A DNA stretch of 64,000 bases from Paenibacillus rhizovicinus (GCF_010365285.1 NZ_CP048286.1:4364046-4428045); one strand, 5' to 3'; positions 8,449 through 18,617 are shown, counted from the stretch's first letter. Made by a program: numbers and translations. The notes: generated from the letters alone by a model not told the origin.

Positions 8449-9636
8449 ATGAATGAAATACGCGTATTGCAGCATGATGACCTTGGAGATAGCATCGAGC
8501 TGTCGGCGTTCGCTTTTCAATTCGAGCTGTCGGCGGACGACAAAGCCAATCGGATTGCCCAGGCGGATCCGGGTCAAACCTGGGGCTTCTTCGCGGAAGG
8601 CAAGTTAGCCGCAAAACTCCAAATTATCCCGTTCCATACGTGGGTGAACGGCCGGCGTTTTGCGATGGGAGGTATTGCAGGCGTGGCCACTTGGCCGGAA
8701 TATCGGCGGGGCGGAAAGGTGGCGCAGCTCTTGGGGCATGCGCTCAAGGTGATGCGGGATCGCGGGCAGACGCTTTCATTCTTGGCGCCGTTCAAATTTG
8801 AATTTTATCGCAAATACGGCTGGGAAACGTACGTCGACTATGTCCAGTACGAGATTCCTTCCGACGGGCTGCCCAAGTTCAAAGCGGCCGAAGGCAGCTC
8901 GGTCGTGCGCGTGGCCCGGGACGGTGAGCTTCTCAACCCCATCTACGAGAGCTATGCGAAGCAATTCAACGGGATGCTGGAGCGGGATGCGGGACGGTGG
9001 AGCAAGGCTTTCTTCGGCAAAAAGGGCACGGCGGCGATCTACTTGAACCCCCAAGGAGAAGCGCGCGGTTACGTTTTCTACCAAGTGAGGAACTCCGTGG
9101 CGACCATCCACGAGCTGGTGTTCCTGGACGAGGAAGCAAGACGCGGGCTGTGGAAATTCATCGCCGATCACGATTCCATGATCACGAAGGCGGAAGTCAA
9201 AGCGCCGGTCGACGATCAGCTTCCGTTCCTGATGCAAGAGCCGCGGTTCAAGCAAGAGAGAACGCCGTATTTCATGGCGCGGATCGTAGACGCGGAAGCG
9301 TTCTTGACGCAGTATGTCTATGCGGCGCGTTCCGGGGCCGAACCGCTCTATCTGCGCATCTCGGACCCGCATGCGGACTGGAATGAGGGCGTCTATCGCA
9401 TGGCGTTTGCGAACGGCGGGACGACGGCGGAAGTCACGAAGCTTGCTGAGGGCGAGGCGCCGGAAGAGAGCGAAGTGCTCAGCTGCACGATCCAAACGCT
9501 GACGGCCATGTTCATGGGTTATCAACGGCCCGGATTTATGGCCCGCATCGAGCGTCTCCAAGGCTCGCAGGACAGCATTGACCGCTTGGAAGCGGCTCTT
9601 CCGCAGCGGGCCACTTATTTGGCGGATTTCTTTTAG
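8449..9636 (+). CDS. Eis-like GNAT N-acetyltransferase
   Basis: A 395-residue protein built as in the Eis family: an N-terminal GNAT domain with the acetyl-CoA loop region around GVATWPEYRRGGKVAQLL, a second GNAT-like domain, and a C-terminal sterol-carrier-like domain. The MAFANGG and MFMGYQRPGFMA segments fit that last part. Eis-family enzymes acetylate amines on diverse substrates; the substrate here is unknown. ATG at 8449 is preferred because ACGAGG lies seven bases upstream. Length matches the family. A terminator follows at 9717. Confidence 0.85.
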   Translation: MNEIRVLQHDDLGDSIELSAFAFQFELSADDKANRIAQADPGQTWGFFAEGKLAAKLQIIPFHTWVNGRRFAMGGIAGVATWPEYRRGGKVAQLLGHALKVMRDRGQTLSFLAPFKFEFYRKYGWETYVDYVQYEIPSDGLPKFKAAEGSSVVRVARDGELLNPIYESYAKQFNGMLERDAGRWSKAFFGKKGTAAIYLNPQGEARGYVFYQVRNSVATIHELVFLDEEARRGLWKFIADHDSMITKAEVKAPVDDQLPFLMQEPRFKQERTPYFMARIVDAEAFLTQYVYAARSGAEPLYLRISDPHADWNEGVYRMAFANGGTTAEVTKLAEGEAPEESEVLSCTIQTLTAMFMGYQRPGFMARIERLQGSQDSIDRLEAALPQRATYLADFF

Positions 9637-9716
9637 CTTGGCAGTGGGGAAACCAGGGTCCCTCCGGATACGGAGTTTGATTCCATGACGTGCCGCTGAG
9701 CTTCATGACCATGATT

Positions 9717-9747
9717 GGCAGCCCGGTGAAGGCTGCCTCTTTTATTT
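9717..9747 (+). terminator. Intrinsic terminator after the Eis-like gene
   Basis: Perfect stem GGCAGCC (9717-9723) and GGCTGCC (9731-9737), 7-base loop, then TCTTTTATTT. Confidence 0.85.
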
Positions 9748-9869
9748 GCCAAATCGGGAGCTCATCGGTATGATTGGTTCTGAAATCGCATGAATGAAAT
9801 ATAAAGCCGAAAGGCGTAAGGTGAAATACGCATTTGCATAGTGCCTAATTTAAGAAAGGGGATCGGGTC

Positions 9870-11222
9870 ATGCAGTTCTTCAAGAGAATATTCAAGTGGT
9901 CCCCGCCTCGGATATTGGCTGCGGGCTTCGCGCTTATCATCCTCTGCGGCAGCGTCCTGCTAAGCCTTCCGTTCGCATCGTCGAACGGCTCGTTCACGCC
10001 TTATATCGATGCGTTATTTACGGCGACGACGTCAACCTGCGTTACGGGGCTGGTTACCGTCGATACCGGAAGCCATTGGTCGGTGGCGGGACAAGTTATT
10101 ATTCTCATTCTGATACAGCTTGGCGGCCTTGGATTCATGACGATGGCCACGTTGTTCGCGCTTGTGCTGCGTAAGCGGATTTTGCTCCGGGAACGGCTGA
10201 TTCTGCAAGAAGCATTGAATCAGAACAGCATGGAGGGCATTGTGCGATTAATTCGAAAAGTCATTACGTATGCCCTGACGATCGAACTCGCGGGAGCTGT
10301 GTTGTTTGCCGTTCGCTGGTCGTTCGATATGCCGATCGGCAAAGCGATATACTTCGGCCTTTTTCATGCGGTGTCGTTCTTTAACAATGCCGGAATCGAT
10401 TTATTCGGCCAATTCGGGGTTCCGTTCATCAGCTTGACCGGCTATGCGGATGATCCCCTTGTCAATATCGTGACGATGCTGTTAATCATTCTGGGCGGTA
10501 TCGGCTTTATCGTCATTGCGGATGTCATGGACTACCGGAGTACCAAGCGTTTGTCGCTGCATTCCAAGGTCGTTTTGTCGACGACGGCAGCTCTGATCGT
10601 AGTAGGCACGTTAGTCGTGTTCATCTTTGAGTTCTCGAATACGAAGACGCTGGGGTCGCTGCATTGGGGCGGGAAAATACTGGCTTCTTTCTTCCAATCC
10701 GTTACAACAAGAACCGCAGGCGCAAATACGGTGGATTTGGCATCGCTTCGGCAGGCCACGCAGTTTTTCATGGTGATCCTAATGTTCATCGGAGCATCGC
10801 CGGGGTCGACGGGGGGCGGTATCAAGACAACGACATTCACGGTGCTGGCGGTTGCGGTCCTCTCGATGATACGGGGCAAAGAAGATATCGTATTATTCCG
10901 GTTTCGACTTGCGCAGGAACGCATTAACAAAGCGCTCACGATTACGATGCTGTCGCTGACCTTGGTTATTATCGTGACGATGATTCTGACAACGACGGAA
11001 GACCAGGCGTTCATCAAAATTTTGTTTGAAACCACTTCGGCATTCGCTACGGTCGGTTTGACGCTCGGCATAACGCCTGAGCTAACAACGATCGGCAAAA
11101 CATTGATTATCCTTATGATGTTTGTGGGAAGACTGGGACCGTTGACGCTTGCTTACGCTTTAAGACCGCGCCAAGAAAGAGCCTTATTCAGATATCCCGA
11201 AGGCAAGATTACGATCGGATAG
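9870..11222 (+). CDS. ktrB: TrkH/KtrB-family potassium transporter subunit
   Basis: A 450-residue integral membrane protein with the four membrane-pore-membrane repeats of KtrB. Selectivity-filter turns are visible as TCVTGL, FNNAGID, RTAGAN and FATVGLT, each carrying the conserved Gly. In the family this subunit forms the K+ (Na+-coupled) pathway and needs a cytoplasmic RCK partner (KtrA), which is not encoded nearby. Ribosome site GAAAGGGGATC upstream of ATG. A cation/proton antiporter follows in the same direction 118 bases later, suggesting joint control of cell K+/Na+ and pH. Confidence 0.93.
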   Translation: MQFFKRIFKWSPPRILAAGFALIILCGSVLLSLPFASSNGSFTPYIDALFTATTSTCVTGLVTVDTGSHWSVAGQVIILILIQLGGLGFMTMATLFALVLRKRILLRERLILQEALNQNSMEGIVRLIRKVITYALTIELAGAVLFAVRWSFDMPIGKAIYFGLFHAVSFFNNAGIDLFGQFGVPFISLTGYADDPLVNIVTMLLIILGGIGFIVIADVMDYRSTKRLSLHSKVVLSTTAALIVVGTLVVFIFEFSNTKTLGSLHWGGKILASFFQSVTTRTAGANTVDLASLRQATQFFMVILMFIGASPGSTGGGIKTTTFTVLAVAVLSMIRGKEDIVLFRFRLAQERINKALTITMLSLTLVIIVTMILTTTEDQAFIKILFETTSAFATVGLTLGITPELTTIGKTLIILMMFVGRLGPLTLAYALRPRQERALFRYPEGKITIG

Positions 11223-11340
11223 GGGACGGGCGGTTCGGTTCCAGTCTTGGCGGGCGTATCGGCTGCAGCATCGTGGCCATCCATAACGAAGAGGGTATGC
11301 GTCGAAATAATCTTTCCTCAGAAGCGGAAGTGTCATTAAC

Positions 11341-12576
11341 GTGGAAACAAGCACAACCGAAATTATCGGGTATCTCATGCAGCTTCTGCTAATCGTAATC
11401 GGGACGGGCATGATCGCGGGCACGCTTGCGAAGAAACTGCATTTGCCGGATGTTGCGCTATTCATCCTTGCAGGCATGCTGATCGGTCCGGGGCTTCATT
11501 GGATTCATGAATCCGACAGCTCGCTAACCAATCAGTTGATACTAATCACGGGCTCCGTATTGATTTTGTTCGACGGCGGACGCAACATCCGGTTGCATGG
11601 ACTGAGGCAGGTCGGGTGGACCGTAGGGCTATTGAGCGTTCCAGGCGTGCTTGTTACGGTCGCCGTAGTAGGTACGGCCATCCATTGGTTATTTGGTTTG
11701 GAGTGGCTGTACGCATTTCTGTGCGCGGCCGTTATCGCTTCGACGGACCCGGCTTCCATTATTCCGGTTTTTCGGCAGGTTCGCATTCGGGAGCGCGTGC
11801 GCGAAACGGTGGAAAGCGAATCGGCCTTCAACGATGCGACGGGCTCGATTCTTACTTTTGCGCTCCTCGCGGCGGCTACCGGCAAGTCCGCACTGGATGC
11901 GGGCTCCATAACGCTCGATTTTCTGAAAACGGGCTTAGGCGGGATTGCGGTCGGTTGCGCGCTGGGATACGCGGTCTCATTCGCGGTATCGCACTTTCGG
12001 TTCGGGCTCTTGCGGGACTATACCACCATCGCCATGCTAGGGACGGCGATCGGCGCGTATGCGGTCGGCGAAATGCTGCATGTCAGCGGCTATATGGCTA
12101 CTTTCGCGGCTGGCTTGATATGGGGCAACTCGAGCTCGTTCAACTTGCACATGGGGCATAAACAAGAGGAAATGGGTCATTACCTGGACAACATGACCGT
12201 GCTTCTGCGGATGCTGATCTTCATCTTGCTAGGGAGCCAGGTCGATTTCGGTGTAATGGCTGAATATCTCTGGCAGAGCGTACTGGCGATTATCGTCCTC
12301 ATGTTCGTTGCCCGGCCTATAGCCGTCTTGCTATGCGCGCTTCCGGACGTCAAGAGCCGTTGGACGCTGAAGGAAATGGCGTTCATGATGTGGGTGCGGG
12401 AAACGGGCGTCATTCCTGCTGCCTTGGCCGGCATGCTCGCGGGATTGGGAGTCAAGCATGCAAACGTCATCTCATCCGTCACGTTCATGGCGGTGATGCT
12501 GACCATCGTTCTGCAGGCGAGCACAACATCTTGGATGGCTCGCAAGCTAGGAATAACCGTGACGTCGCACGAATGA
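11341..12576 (+). CDS. Cation:proton antiporter (CPA family, NhaP/KefB-like)
   Basis: A 411-residue protein with about 11-13 hydrophobic segments. ESAFNDATGSILTFALL carries the Asn-Asp pair (FND) of the electroneutral CPA1 antiporters, preceded by STDPASIIPVF as in NhaP-type exchangers. It exchanges Na+ or K+ for H+ across the cytoplasmic membrane. The start is GTG at 11341 with a modest AGCGGAAG upstream; no better ATG precedes the first membrane segment. It follows ktrB, and a strong terminator closes the pair. Confidence 0.88.
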   Translation: METSTTEIIGYLMQLLLIVIGTGMIAGTLAKKLHLPDVALFILAGMLIGPGLHWIHESDSSLTNQLILITGSVLILFDGGRNIRLHGLRQVGWTVGLLSVPGVLVTVAVVGTAIHWLFGLEWLYAFLCAAVIASTDPASIIPVFRQVRIRERVRETVESESAFNDATGSILTFALLAAATGKSALDAGSITLDFLKTGLGGIAVGCALGYAVSFAVSHFRFGLLRDYTTIAMLGTAIGAYAVGEMLHVSGYMATFAAGLIWGNSSSFNLHMGHKQEEMGHYLDNMTVLLRMLIFILLGSQVDFGVMAEYLWQSVLAIIVLMFVARPIAVLLCALPDVKSRWTLKEMAFMMWVRETGVIPAALAGMLAGLGVKHANVISSVTFMAVMLTIVLQASTTSWMARKLGITVTSHE

Positions 12577-12597
12577 ATCCAACTGGTCTTGGACCGC

Positions 12598-12640
12598 GAA
12601 GAGGCAGCCGGTATCATGCGGCTGCCTCTTCTATGTTAAT
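12598..12640 (+). terminator. Intrinsic terminator after the antiporter
   Basis: Perfect 12-bp stem GAAGAGGCAGCC (12598-12609) and GGCTGCCTCTTC (12620-12631). The T-run is weak. Confidence 0.7.
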
Positions 12641-12693
12641 GGGTTTATTGAGATTCACTTCATCTTTACTATAAAACGTTTCTTCATCGCTTT

Positions 12694-13248
12694 ATGATGC
12701 GCCGCCGGAGGGTTCCGGCGCTGTGGTTCGCGTTATTATTCCCTGTTCAGCTTGTCATTCAGCTGCTGCTTGTCTTGTTCGGGCAGCGGCCGGACAGCGT
12801 CGTGCAGGCGTTTCTGGCTACGAGCGGCTTTCACTTGTCGAGACTGCCGGCGCCGCCGCCGGAAATGGTGGGGGGAGACGGTCATTATCTGTGTACCGTC
12901 GCGGCCCGCGGGCATCGGCGCGTGGTGAAGCCGCTTCGGGCTGGAATCCGGCACGGCGCGGCCATTACCGCGAACCGCCAGCTGATGATCGCCAACGCGT
13001 TCGAAAACGTGCTGGAACAGTACATGCCCGCCTGCCATCGGACGATCCGCCGGCTATATGACACGTACGGCTATCCGGTGAGCCGGCAGATTCGTTCGAA
13101 GCTTGCGGCGGATGCGGTATTCATAGTGATGAAGCCGATGGAATGGTCCTTTCTGCTCGTGCTGTACACCGTCGATAGCCGGCCGGAAAACCGGATTCAA
13201 GTCCAATACAGCGAGTTCGGCAAGAAGGGCAGGCCGACAGGAGATTGA
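12694..13248 (+). CDS. Small membrane protein of unknown function (DUF6688-like)
   Basis: 184 residues. An N-terminal hydrophobic segment (LWFALLFPVQLVIQLLLVLF) is followed by a soluble part with GGDGHYLCTVAARGH, NRQLMIANAFENVLEQ and a C-terminal MKPMEWSFLLVLYTVD. These resemble the Firmicute family DUF6688 from memory; function is unknown. Family members known to me have more membrane sequence in front, and a stop codon at 12649 closes the frame upstream, so this copy may be shortened. There is no recognisable ribosome site. Confidence 0.6.
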   Translation: MMRRRRVPALWFALLFPVQLVIQLLLVLFGQRPDSVVQAFLATSGFHLSRLPAPPPEMVGGDGHYLCTVAARGHRRVVKPLRAGIRHGAAITANRQLMIANAFENVLEQYMPACHRTIRRLYDTYGYPVSRQIRSKLAADAVFIVMKPMEWSFLLVLYTVDSRPENRIQVQYSEFGKKGRPTGD

Positions 13249-13373
13249 ATGTTCAGTAAAGTCTGGTCCAGAAGCATTTTGAAGACAGCCGTTACGGTTA
13301 TAAGGCTGGAATGCTGCACCGCTTGTTCTCTCAACCGAGCAAACCGTACCGCTTGGCGCGGCGCGCGGCGCCG

Positions 13374-14255
13374 CTATTTCTTCTTCCTCCTCAAATCCTC
13401 CATGATCCGCTTCCCCGTCGGCGTCTGCGCCAGTCCGCCTCCGGCGGTTTCGCGCAGCGTATCCGGCATGGCGGAGCCAACCTCCAGCATGACCTGCACC
13501 ACCTCGTCGGAGGGGATGACGCTGCGCACGCCGGCGAGCGCCATGTCGGCCGCGGCCAGCGCGGTCACGGCCCCGAAGCCGTTGCGTACGATACAGGGCA
13601 CCTCTACCAGTCCGCCGACGGGATCGCAGACGAGCCCGAGCGAGTTCTTGAGCGCCAGACCGACGGCATGGATCGCCTGCGTCGGCTTCGCGCCGCGCAC
13701 GTCCGCCAGCGCGCCGGCGGCCATGCCGATCGCCGAGCCGACTTCGGCCTGGCAGCCGCCTTCCGCGCCAGAGACGAACGAGTTGTTGGCGATCACGTAT
13801 CCGATGGCCCCTGCGGCGAACAAGCCGTACGTCATGTCTTCGTCGCTCCAGCCGAAACGCTCCTGGCAGCTGAGGAATACGCCGGGAATGATGCCGCAGG
13901 AGCCGGCGGTCGGCGTCGCGATGATGCGGCCCATGGAGGCGTTGACCTCGGAGACGGCCAGCGCGTACCCCATCGCGAGACTCGCATCTGCGCCGAGCAA
14001 GCTGTCCTTCGCCTCCCGATAAGCCATGATGCGCTTGGCATCCTGGCCGGTCAGTCCGCTGCGGGATGTCGTATCCTCCGTCAAGCCGCGCTGAACGGCT
14101 TCTTTCATAATCCCGTAATACGCCGCCATTTGTTGAAACTCTTCCTCCGGCGATTTGCCGGTCTCTTCGGCCTGCTCCTTCAGCATGTACCGTCCGATGG
14201 ACAATCCGGCCGCTTCCGCTTGTTCGGACAGCTGCCGCAGCGTGCGAAAATGCAT
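13374..14255 (-). CDS. sdaAA: L-serine ammonia-lyase (iron-sulfur), alpha subunit
   Basis: A 293-residue catalytic subunit of the two-subunit [4Fe-4S] L-serine dehydratase, which converts L-serine to pyruvate and ammonia in the cytoplasm. The TPTAGSCGIIPG signature (115-125) is present. Three cysteines, Cys168 (EGGC), Cys210 (GLVC) and Cys221 (EVPC), have the CX41CX10C spacing known to hold the cluster. It is the second gene of the sdaAB-sdaAA operon, 15 bases after sdaAB, with ribosome site GAGGAGG. The protein ends in a basic RRKKK tail. Confidence 0.95.
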   Translation of the reverse strand: MHFRTLRQLSEQAEAAGLSIGRYMLKEQAEETGKSPEEEFQQMAAYYGIMKEAVQRGLTEDTTSRSGLTGQDAKRIMAYREAKDSLLGADASLAMGYALAVSEVNASMGRIIATPTAGSCGIIPGVFLSCQERFGWSDEDMTYGLFAAGAIGYVIANNSFVSGAEGGCQAEVGSAIGMAAGALADVRGAKPTQAIHAVGLALKNSLGLVCDPVGGLVEVPCIVRNGFGAVTALAAADMALAGVRSVIPSDEVVQVMLEVGSAMPDTLRETAGGGLAQTPTGKRIMEDLRRKKK

Positions 14256-14270
14256 GGAATTTCCCCCTCC

Positions 14271-14948
14271 TCAAGTGATATGAACGAAACGGACCGTATG
14301 AATTTCGGCATAGGCGGCGAGTTCGCCCCGCAGCGTCGGCGGGAAATCCTCGTCCGTTTCCAGCACCATCATCGCCTCGCCGCTGCGGCTCTTGCGATCG
14401 ACGGTCATCGTCCCGATGTTGATTCCATGATGCTGCAGCAGCCGCGCGACGATGGCGATCATGCCCGGAGCATCCGCGTTCTGGATGACGAGGGTCGGGT
14501 AATTGCCGGTCATTTTCACCTTGAAACCGTCGATGCTGACGATTTCGATATTGCCGCCGCCGATGGAGGTGCCGACGAGCGTGAAGGCCGGCTCCTCGTC
14601 TTCCGAATTCTCGTACAGATGAAGCTCAGCCGTATTGGGATGGGGGTATAAGCCTTTTCCCGTTATGGCCTCGGGCTGCATGCCTTCCTGCATTGCAATG
14701 TCCAGCGAATCCGGCAGCCGGACGTCGTCCGTCGCCATATCCAGCAGCCCGCCGACGACGGCCGCATAGGTTCCGTGTCCCTCGTACGTTGCGGCGAACG
14801 AGCCGTAGAAAATCACGTCGGCCCGCTGCGGCAGCCGTCCGAACAGCTGCCTGGCCGCCCGTCCGATGCGCGCGGCACCGGCGGTATGCGAGCTCGACGG
14901 TCCGATCATCGGAGGGCCGATGATGGAGAAGACGTCTTTGAAGCGCAT
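14271..14948 (-). CDS. sdaAB: L-serine ammonia-lyase (iron-sulfur), beta subunit
   Basis: A 225-residue partner of sdaAA. The N-terminal beta domain begins with the diagnostic FSIIGPPMIGPSSSHTAGA (8-26) and the C-terminal third is an ACT domain (MTGNYPTLVIQNADAPGMIA), which in this family probably binds an amino acid. Ribosome site ACGGAGG before ATG. It is first in the operon and divergent from a response-regulator gene 230 bases away; no serine-responsive site could be recognised. Confidence 0.95.
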   Translation of the reverse strand: MRFKDVFSIIGPPMIGPSSSHTAGAARIGRAARQLFGRLPQRADVIFYGSFAATYEGHGTYAAVVGGLLDMATDDVRLPDSLDIAMQEGMQPEAITGKGLYPHPNTAELHLYENSEDEEPAFTLVGTSIGGGNIEIVSIDGFKVKMTGNYPTLVIQNADAPGMIAIVARLLQHHGINIGTMTVDRKSRSGEAMMVLETDEDFPPTLRGELAAYAEIHTVRFVHIT

Positions 14949-15177
14949 GGCGATAGTCCTCCGTTCTTCGTGATAAGCATCCCTTTGTCAAAATGGTAGT
15001 ATGTGGAACGAACGGCCGATTATGCACGGAGCTGCGGATGATTGCCGAAGCGGGCGGCAAGCAGGTGACAGGCAGGCGACAAGCACGCGGGAACTGATCG
15101 GCCCCTCTATTCAAGGCTCCGATGACGTAGTAGTGTAGAAGGAAAATATCCGTCTGACAGGCAGGGAGGAGCACGCT

Positions 15178-16845
15178 ATGAACATTCTCATCGTGGACGA
15201 TGAACCACGGCATTTGCGCGGGATGGCTGCGATGATCCGGACGATGCGGCCGCATGCGCAGGTGTCGGTAGCCAAGGATGGGGAAGTCGCGCTCGCAAGC
15301 ATTCGATCGGAGCTGCCCGACGTGGTGCTCAGCGATATTCAAATGCCGAACATGGACGGGCTTGCTTTGCTGAAGCTGGTGGCCGAAGAGGGCATCCGGA
15401 CGAAAATCGTCATGGTATCCGCGTTCAATCTGTTCGATTACGCCCAGACCGCGATCCGGCATGGCGCATGCGATTATTTGCTGAAGCCGATCGATGCGGA
15501 CAAAGTCGAAGAGCTGCTGCAGCGGCTGGAGCACCAGCTCGCGATGGAGGAGAAGGAACGGGGCGAGTCCGCCGAACTGAAGCAGCGGCTGCGGCTCGCT
15601 TCTTCCGCCTACCGGAGCCGCCTGCTCCACTTGTGGCTGAGCGGCGATTTGCCGCCGGAGGAGCGGGAAGAGCTTGCGGACTGGGCGCTGCTGCGCGAGG
15701 TCGATGCCCTCATCGTGACGGAAATCGGCAGCGGGACGAACGATGCGGACGATGCGAACGATCAGCAGGCGCTTCTGCCGTCGCTGCTCCAATCGCTGAC
15801 CGGTCAGTTGGAGCAGGCGGGAGCGGCATTCGGCCAAGCCTGCGCTTGGCCGCTGCAGACCGAACCCGGCCAGAACATCCGGATCGTCACGGCGCTGCGC
15901 CTTCGCCGGCCCGTGCCGATATCTGCAGCCGAGCTGAACGAACTGAACCGCGGCATTCGCGCAGTGCTGCTGGCGCTGTCGGCGTCCCGGCAGCCCGACC
16001 TGCGCCTGTCTCACGGCATCGGGGCCGCAGTCTTCCCGGCCGAGCCGGACACGGGCGCCGCGCGTATACCGAATCTATATCTGCAGGCGCAAACCGCGCT
16101 GGCCTATGCGTTTCACGACGAATGGCAGGGGATCGTGAACGGGGCGGAGCTGCTTCCGGCGCCCGCGGCCATCTTCCGGCTGGACGGGGAGCAGCTGTTC
16201 GAAGCGCTGCAGGAGCCGTCGCCGGCAGCTGCCGAGGCGCTGTGCCGGGCTGCTTTTCAAGAGCTCGCGGCATCCGGACATGCCGACCCTAAGCTGATGA
16301 AGGATTACGCGGCCTTGACGATCATGAAGATCAAGAGCCGAACCAAAGACATCGTCGAGCGGCAACTTGGAAGCGTTCTCACCGAAACGGCCGTATCCGG
16401 TATTCCGGCATGCGTCAGCAGCGGAGCGCTCATTGAGCTGCTGCTCCTGCGCTTGAACGAGGTGCACCGGTCGCTGAATGCGCGGAAGCAAGGCCGCAGC
16501 GAGCTGATTATCGAGCAATGCTTGTGCTGGATCCAGGAGCATTACCGCGAAGACGTGACGCTGGAGATGGCGGCCGATCGTTTTCATTTCAACGCTTCGT
16601 ATTTCAGCACGTTAATGAAGAGCCGTACGGGGCGTTCGTTCTCCGATCATCTCACGGAAACGCGGATGCGGCGGGCCAAGGAGCTCCTTGGCGCCGGACA
16701 GCTCAGAATCTACGAGATCGCGGAGCAGTGCGGCTACCGGGATACGAAATATTTCACGCGCATGTTCAAGCGGCAGGTCGGGCTGTCTCCCGAGGCTTAC
16801 AAGCATATGGAATCGAAGTCATCCGGGAATGAGGGAGAAGCATGA
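15178..16845 (+). CDS. YesN-type response regulator (REC plus AraC HTH)
   Basis: A 555-residue regulator. The N-terminal receiver domain has the acidic pocket DDE (7-9), phosphoacceptor Asp53 (LSDIQMPNMDG) and Lys in LLKPID. A long linker region follows, then a C-terminal AraC/XylS helix-turn-helix pair: CWIQEHYREDVTLEMAADRF, FNASYFSTLMKSRTGRSFSD and EIAEQCGYRDTKYFTRMFKR. Ribosome site GGGAGGAG. Its last codon overlaps the start of the sensor kinase (ATGA), so both are co-translated. By position it should activate the binding-protein/permease/GH127 genes downstream. Confidence 0.93.
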   Translation: MNILIVDDEPRHLRGMAAMIRTMRPHAQVSVAKDGEVALASIRSELPDVVLSDIQMPNMDGLALLKLVAEEGIRTKIVMVSAFNLFDYAQTAIRHGACDYLLKPIDADKVEELLQRLEHQLAMEEKERGESAELKQRLRLASSAYRSRLLHLWLSGDLPPEEREELADWALLREVDALIVTEIGSGTNDADDANDQQALLPSLLQSLTGQLEQAGAAFGQACAWPLQTEPGQNIRIVTALRLRRPVPISAAELNELNRGIRAVLLALSASRQPDLRLSHGIGAAVFPAEPDTGAARIPNLYLQAQTALAYAFHDEWQGIVNGAELLPAPAAIFRLDGEQLFEALQEPSPAAAEALCRAAFQELAASGHADPKLMKDYAALTIMKIKSRTKDIVERQLGSVLTETAVSGIPACVSSGALIELLLLRLNEVHRSLNARKQGRSELIIEQCLCWIQEHYREDVTLEMAADRFHFNASYFSTLMKSRTGRSFSDHLTETRMRRAKELLGAGQLRIYEIAEQCGYRDTKYFTRMFKRQVGLSPEAYKHMESKSSGNEGEA

Positions 16846-18617
16846 CATTTCGGGCAAGGCTGCTGCTCAGTTACTTGGTTCTGATCGCGCTGCCGCTCTT
16901 CGTGCTTGGCACGCTGTTCTACCGGACGAGCTTGAACGTCGTTACGGAGCAGGCCCAGAAGAACGTATACGCCGTCGTGAAGAAGAACGATGAAGTGATC
17001 GATACGAAGCTTGGCCTTGCGGAACAGAATAGCCGGGCTTTATTCGTGGACAAGGACTTATTTCAAATTTTCAACAACCTGAATCCCGCCAACGAAGAGG
17101 AGCTCGTGGCTGCCGACCGCCAAGTATCTACGATCTTGAGCAAATATTTTTCCCAGAACGAAGACGTCTACGCCGCGCAGCTGTGGACCACGTACTTCAG
17201 CTTCGGCACGTCGCGTTCGATGCCGCAAGGCGATCCCGCGCAATCGGAGATTTATAAAGAAGCCGAACAGGCGGCGGGGAAGATGGTCTGGTACCCGACC
17301 TACGATTTCATTCACATGTTCAACCAGCCTTGGTTGAAGAAGGGGACGATCGAATACCGCTACTTATTCTCCGCGACCCGGATGCTCAATTTCTCCCACA
17401 TGGACGACAGCACGCTCGTGAAACTGAAGCCGAACGTCGAGCGGCCCGTGCTGACGATCAGCTACAAGTCCACCGTGCTGGACGAGCTGTTCGAGCAGAG
17501 CATTCCTGCCGGCTCCACTTACATGGTGCTGAATCCCGACAATATCGTCGTGGCGTCCAGCGACAAGGCGCAGGTCACGAAGCGCTATAAGCAGGATTGG
17601 ATCGAGGCGTTCCGCGCCAAGGGGAGCGGCACGCAGCGGCTGAAGCTGAACGGGCGCAATCAAATCGTCTGCTTCGACCAGTCCGAAGTGACGGGCTGGC
17701 TGTCGGTCGTCATTACCCCGCAATCCGCGCTCGTCAGCAATCTTGTGCCCATCATCCGCACGACGACGATCGTCAGCGCGCTTGTCCTGAGCGGCGTCGC
17801 GCTGCTGTTCGCGTATTTCATTCTCGGCCGGATCATCGGTCCCATCAAGAAGCTGATGAGCGCCATGCGATCGGTGGGCGAAGGCGATTTCCACACCCGC
17901 GTCGACGTCGCCAGAAACGACGAATTCGGGCTGCTGACACAGCGGTTCAACCGGATGAACGACCGTATTCAGATGCTGGTCAAGGAAAACTACGAGATCA
18001 AGCTGAAGGAGAAGGAAGCGGAGATTCATGCGCTCAACATGCAGATGAACCCGCATTTTCTGTACAATACGCTCAATATCATGAACTGGACCGCGATCGA
18101 GAACAACCAGAAGGAATTGAGCAAGATGCTCGTCTGCCTCTCCAACATGCTGCACTATACGTCCCGCAAGGAATGGGGGGCGGTCCATCTGTCGGAGGAG
18201 ATGGAATGGATGAAGAATTATTTCTACATCATGAGTGCCCGGTTCGAAGGCAAATTCAGCGTCAGCTACGAGATCGAGCCTTCCCTGTTCGAGGAGAAGC
18301 TGCCGCGCCTGCTGTTTCAGCCTTTCGTCGAGAATGCGATCCTGCACGGATTCAGCCAGATGGAGGAAGGCGGACGAATCGCGATCCGCGGCTGGACGGA
18401 GGGCGCAAGCCGGTATTTCGAAATCCGCGACAACGGAAGAGGCATCAGCAAGGAAGGGATCGACGCGATTCTGTACAAGGAATCCGCTTCCGTCGGCATC
18501 AAGAACACGATCTCGCGCATTCGGATGGCCTACGGCGATGTCTATGGCATTCAAATTCGCTCCGCGCCGGGCGGCGGGACGAGCGTCGTGATCCACCTGT
18601 CGCACAACACCCAATAA
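16842..18617 (+). CDS. YesM-type sensor histidine kinase
   Basis: 591 residues. Membrane segments at about 8-28 and 300-322 flank an extracellular sensor part; HAMP (GRIIGPIKKLMSAMRSVGEG) and a His-kinase segment with phosphoacceptor His405 (MQMNPHFLYNTLNIMNW) follow, then a HATPase domain with DNGRGIS. This is the LytS/YesM (HPK8) architecture found with sugar ABC loci in Paenibacillus and Bacillus. The ligand is probably an oligosaccharide or a ligand-loaded binding protein (inference). It overlaps the response regulator by four bases. Confidence 0.93.
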   Translation: MTFRARLLLSYLVLIALPLFVLGTLFYRTSLNVVTEQAQKNVYAVVKKNDEVIDTKLGLAEQNSRALFVDKDLFQIFNNLNPANEEELVAADRQVSTILSKYFSQNEDVYAAQLWTTYFSFGTSRSMPQGDPAQSEIYKEAEQAAGKMVWYPTYDFIHMFNQPWLKKGTIEYRYLFSATRMLNFSHMDDSTLVKLKPNVERPVLTISYKSTVLDELFEQSIPAGSTYMVLNPDNIVVASSDKAQVTKRYKQDWIEAFRAKGSGTQRLKLNGRNQIVCFDQSEVTGWLSVVITPQSALVSNLVPIIRTTTIVSALVLSGVALLFAYFILGRIIGPIKKLMSAMRSVGEGDFHTRVDVARNDEFGLLTQRFNRMNDRIQMLVKENYEIKLKEKEAEIHALNMQMNPHFLYNTLNIMNWTAIENNQKELSKMLVCLSNMLHYTSRKEWGAVHLSEEMEWMKNYFYIMSARFEGKFSVSYEIEPSLFEEKLPRLLFQPFVENAILHGFSQMEEGGRIAIRGWTEGASRYFEIRDNGRGISKEGIDAILYKESASVGIKNTISRIRMAYGDVYGIQIRSAPGGGTSVVIHLSHNTQ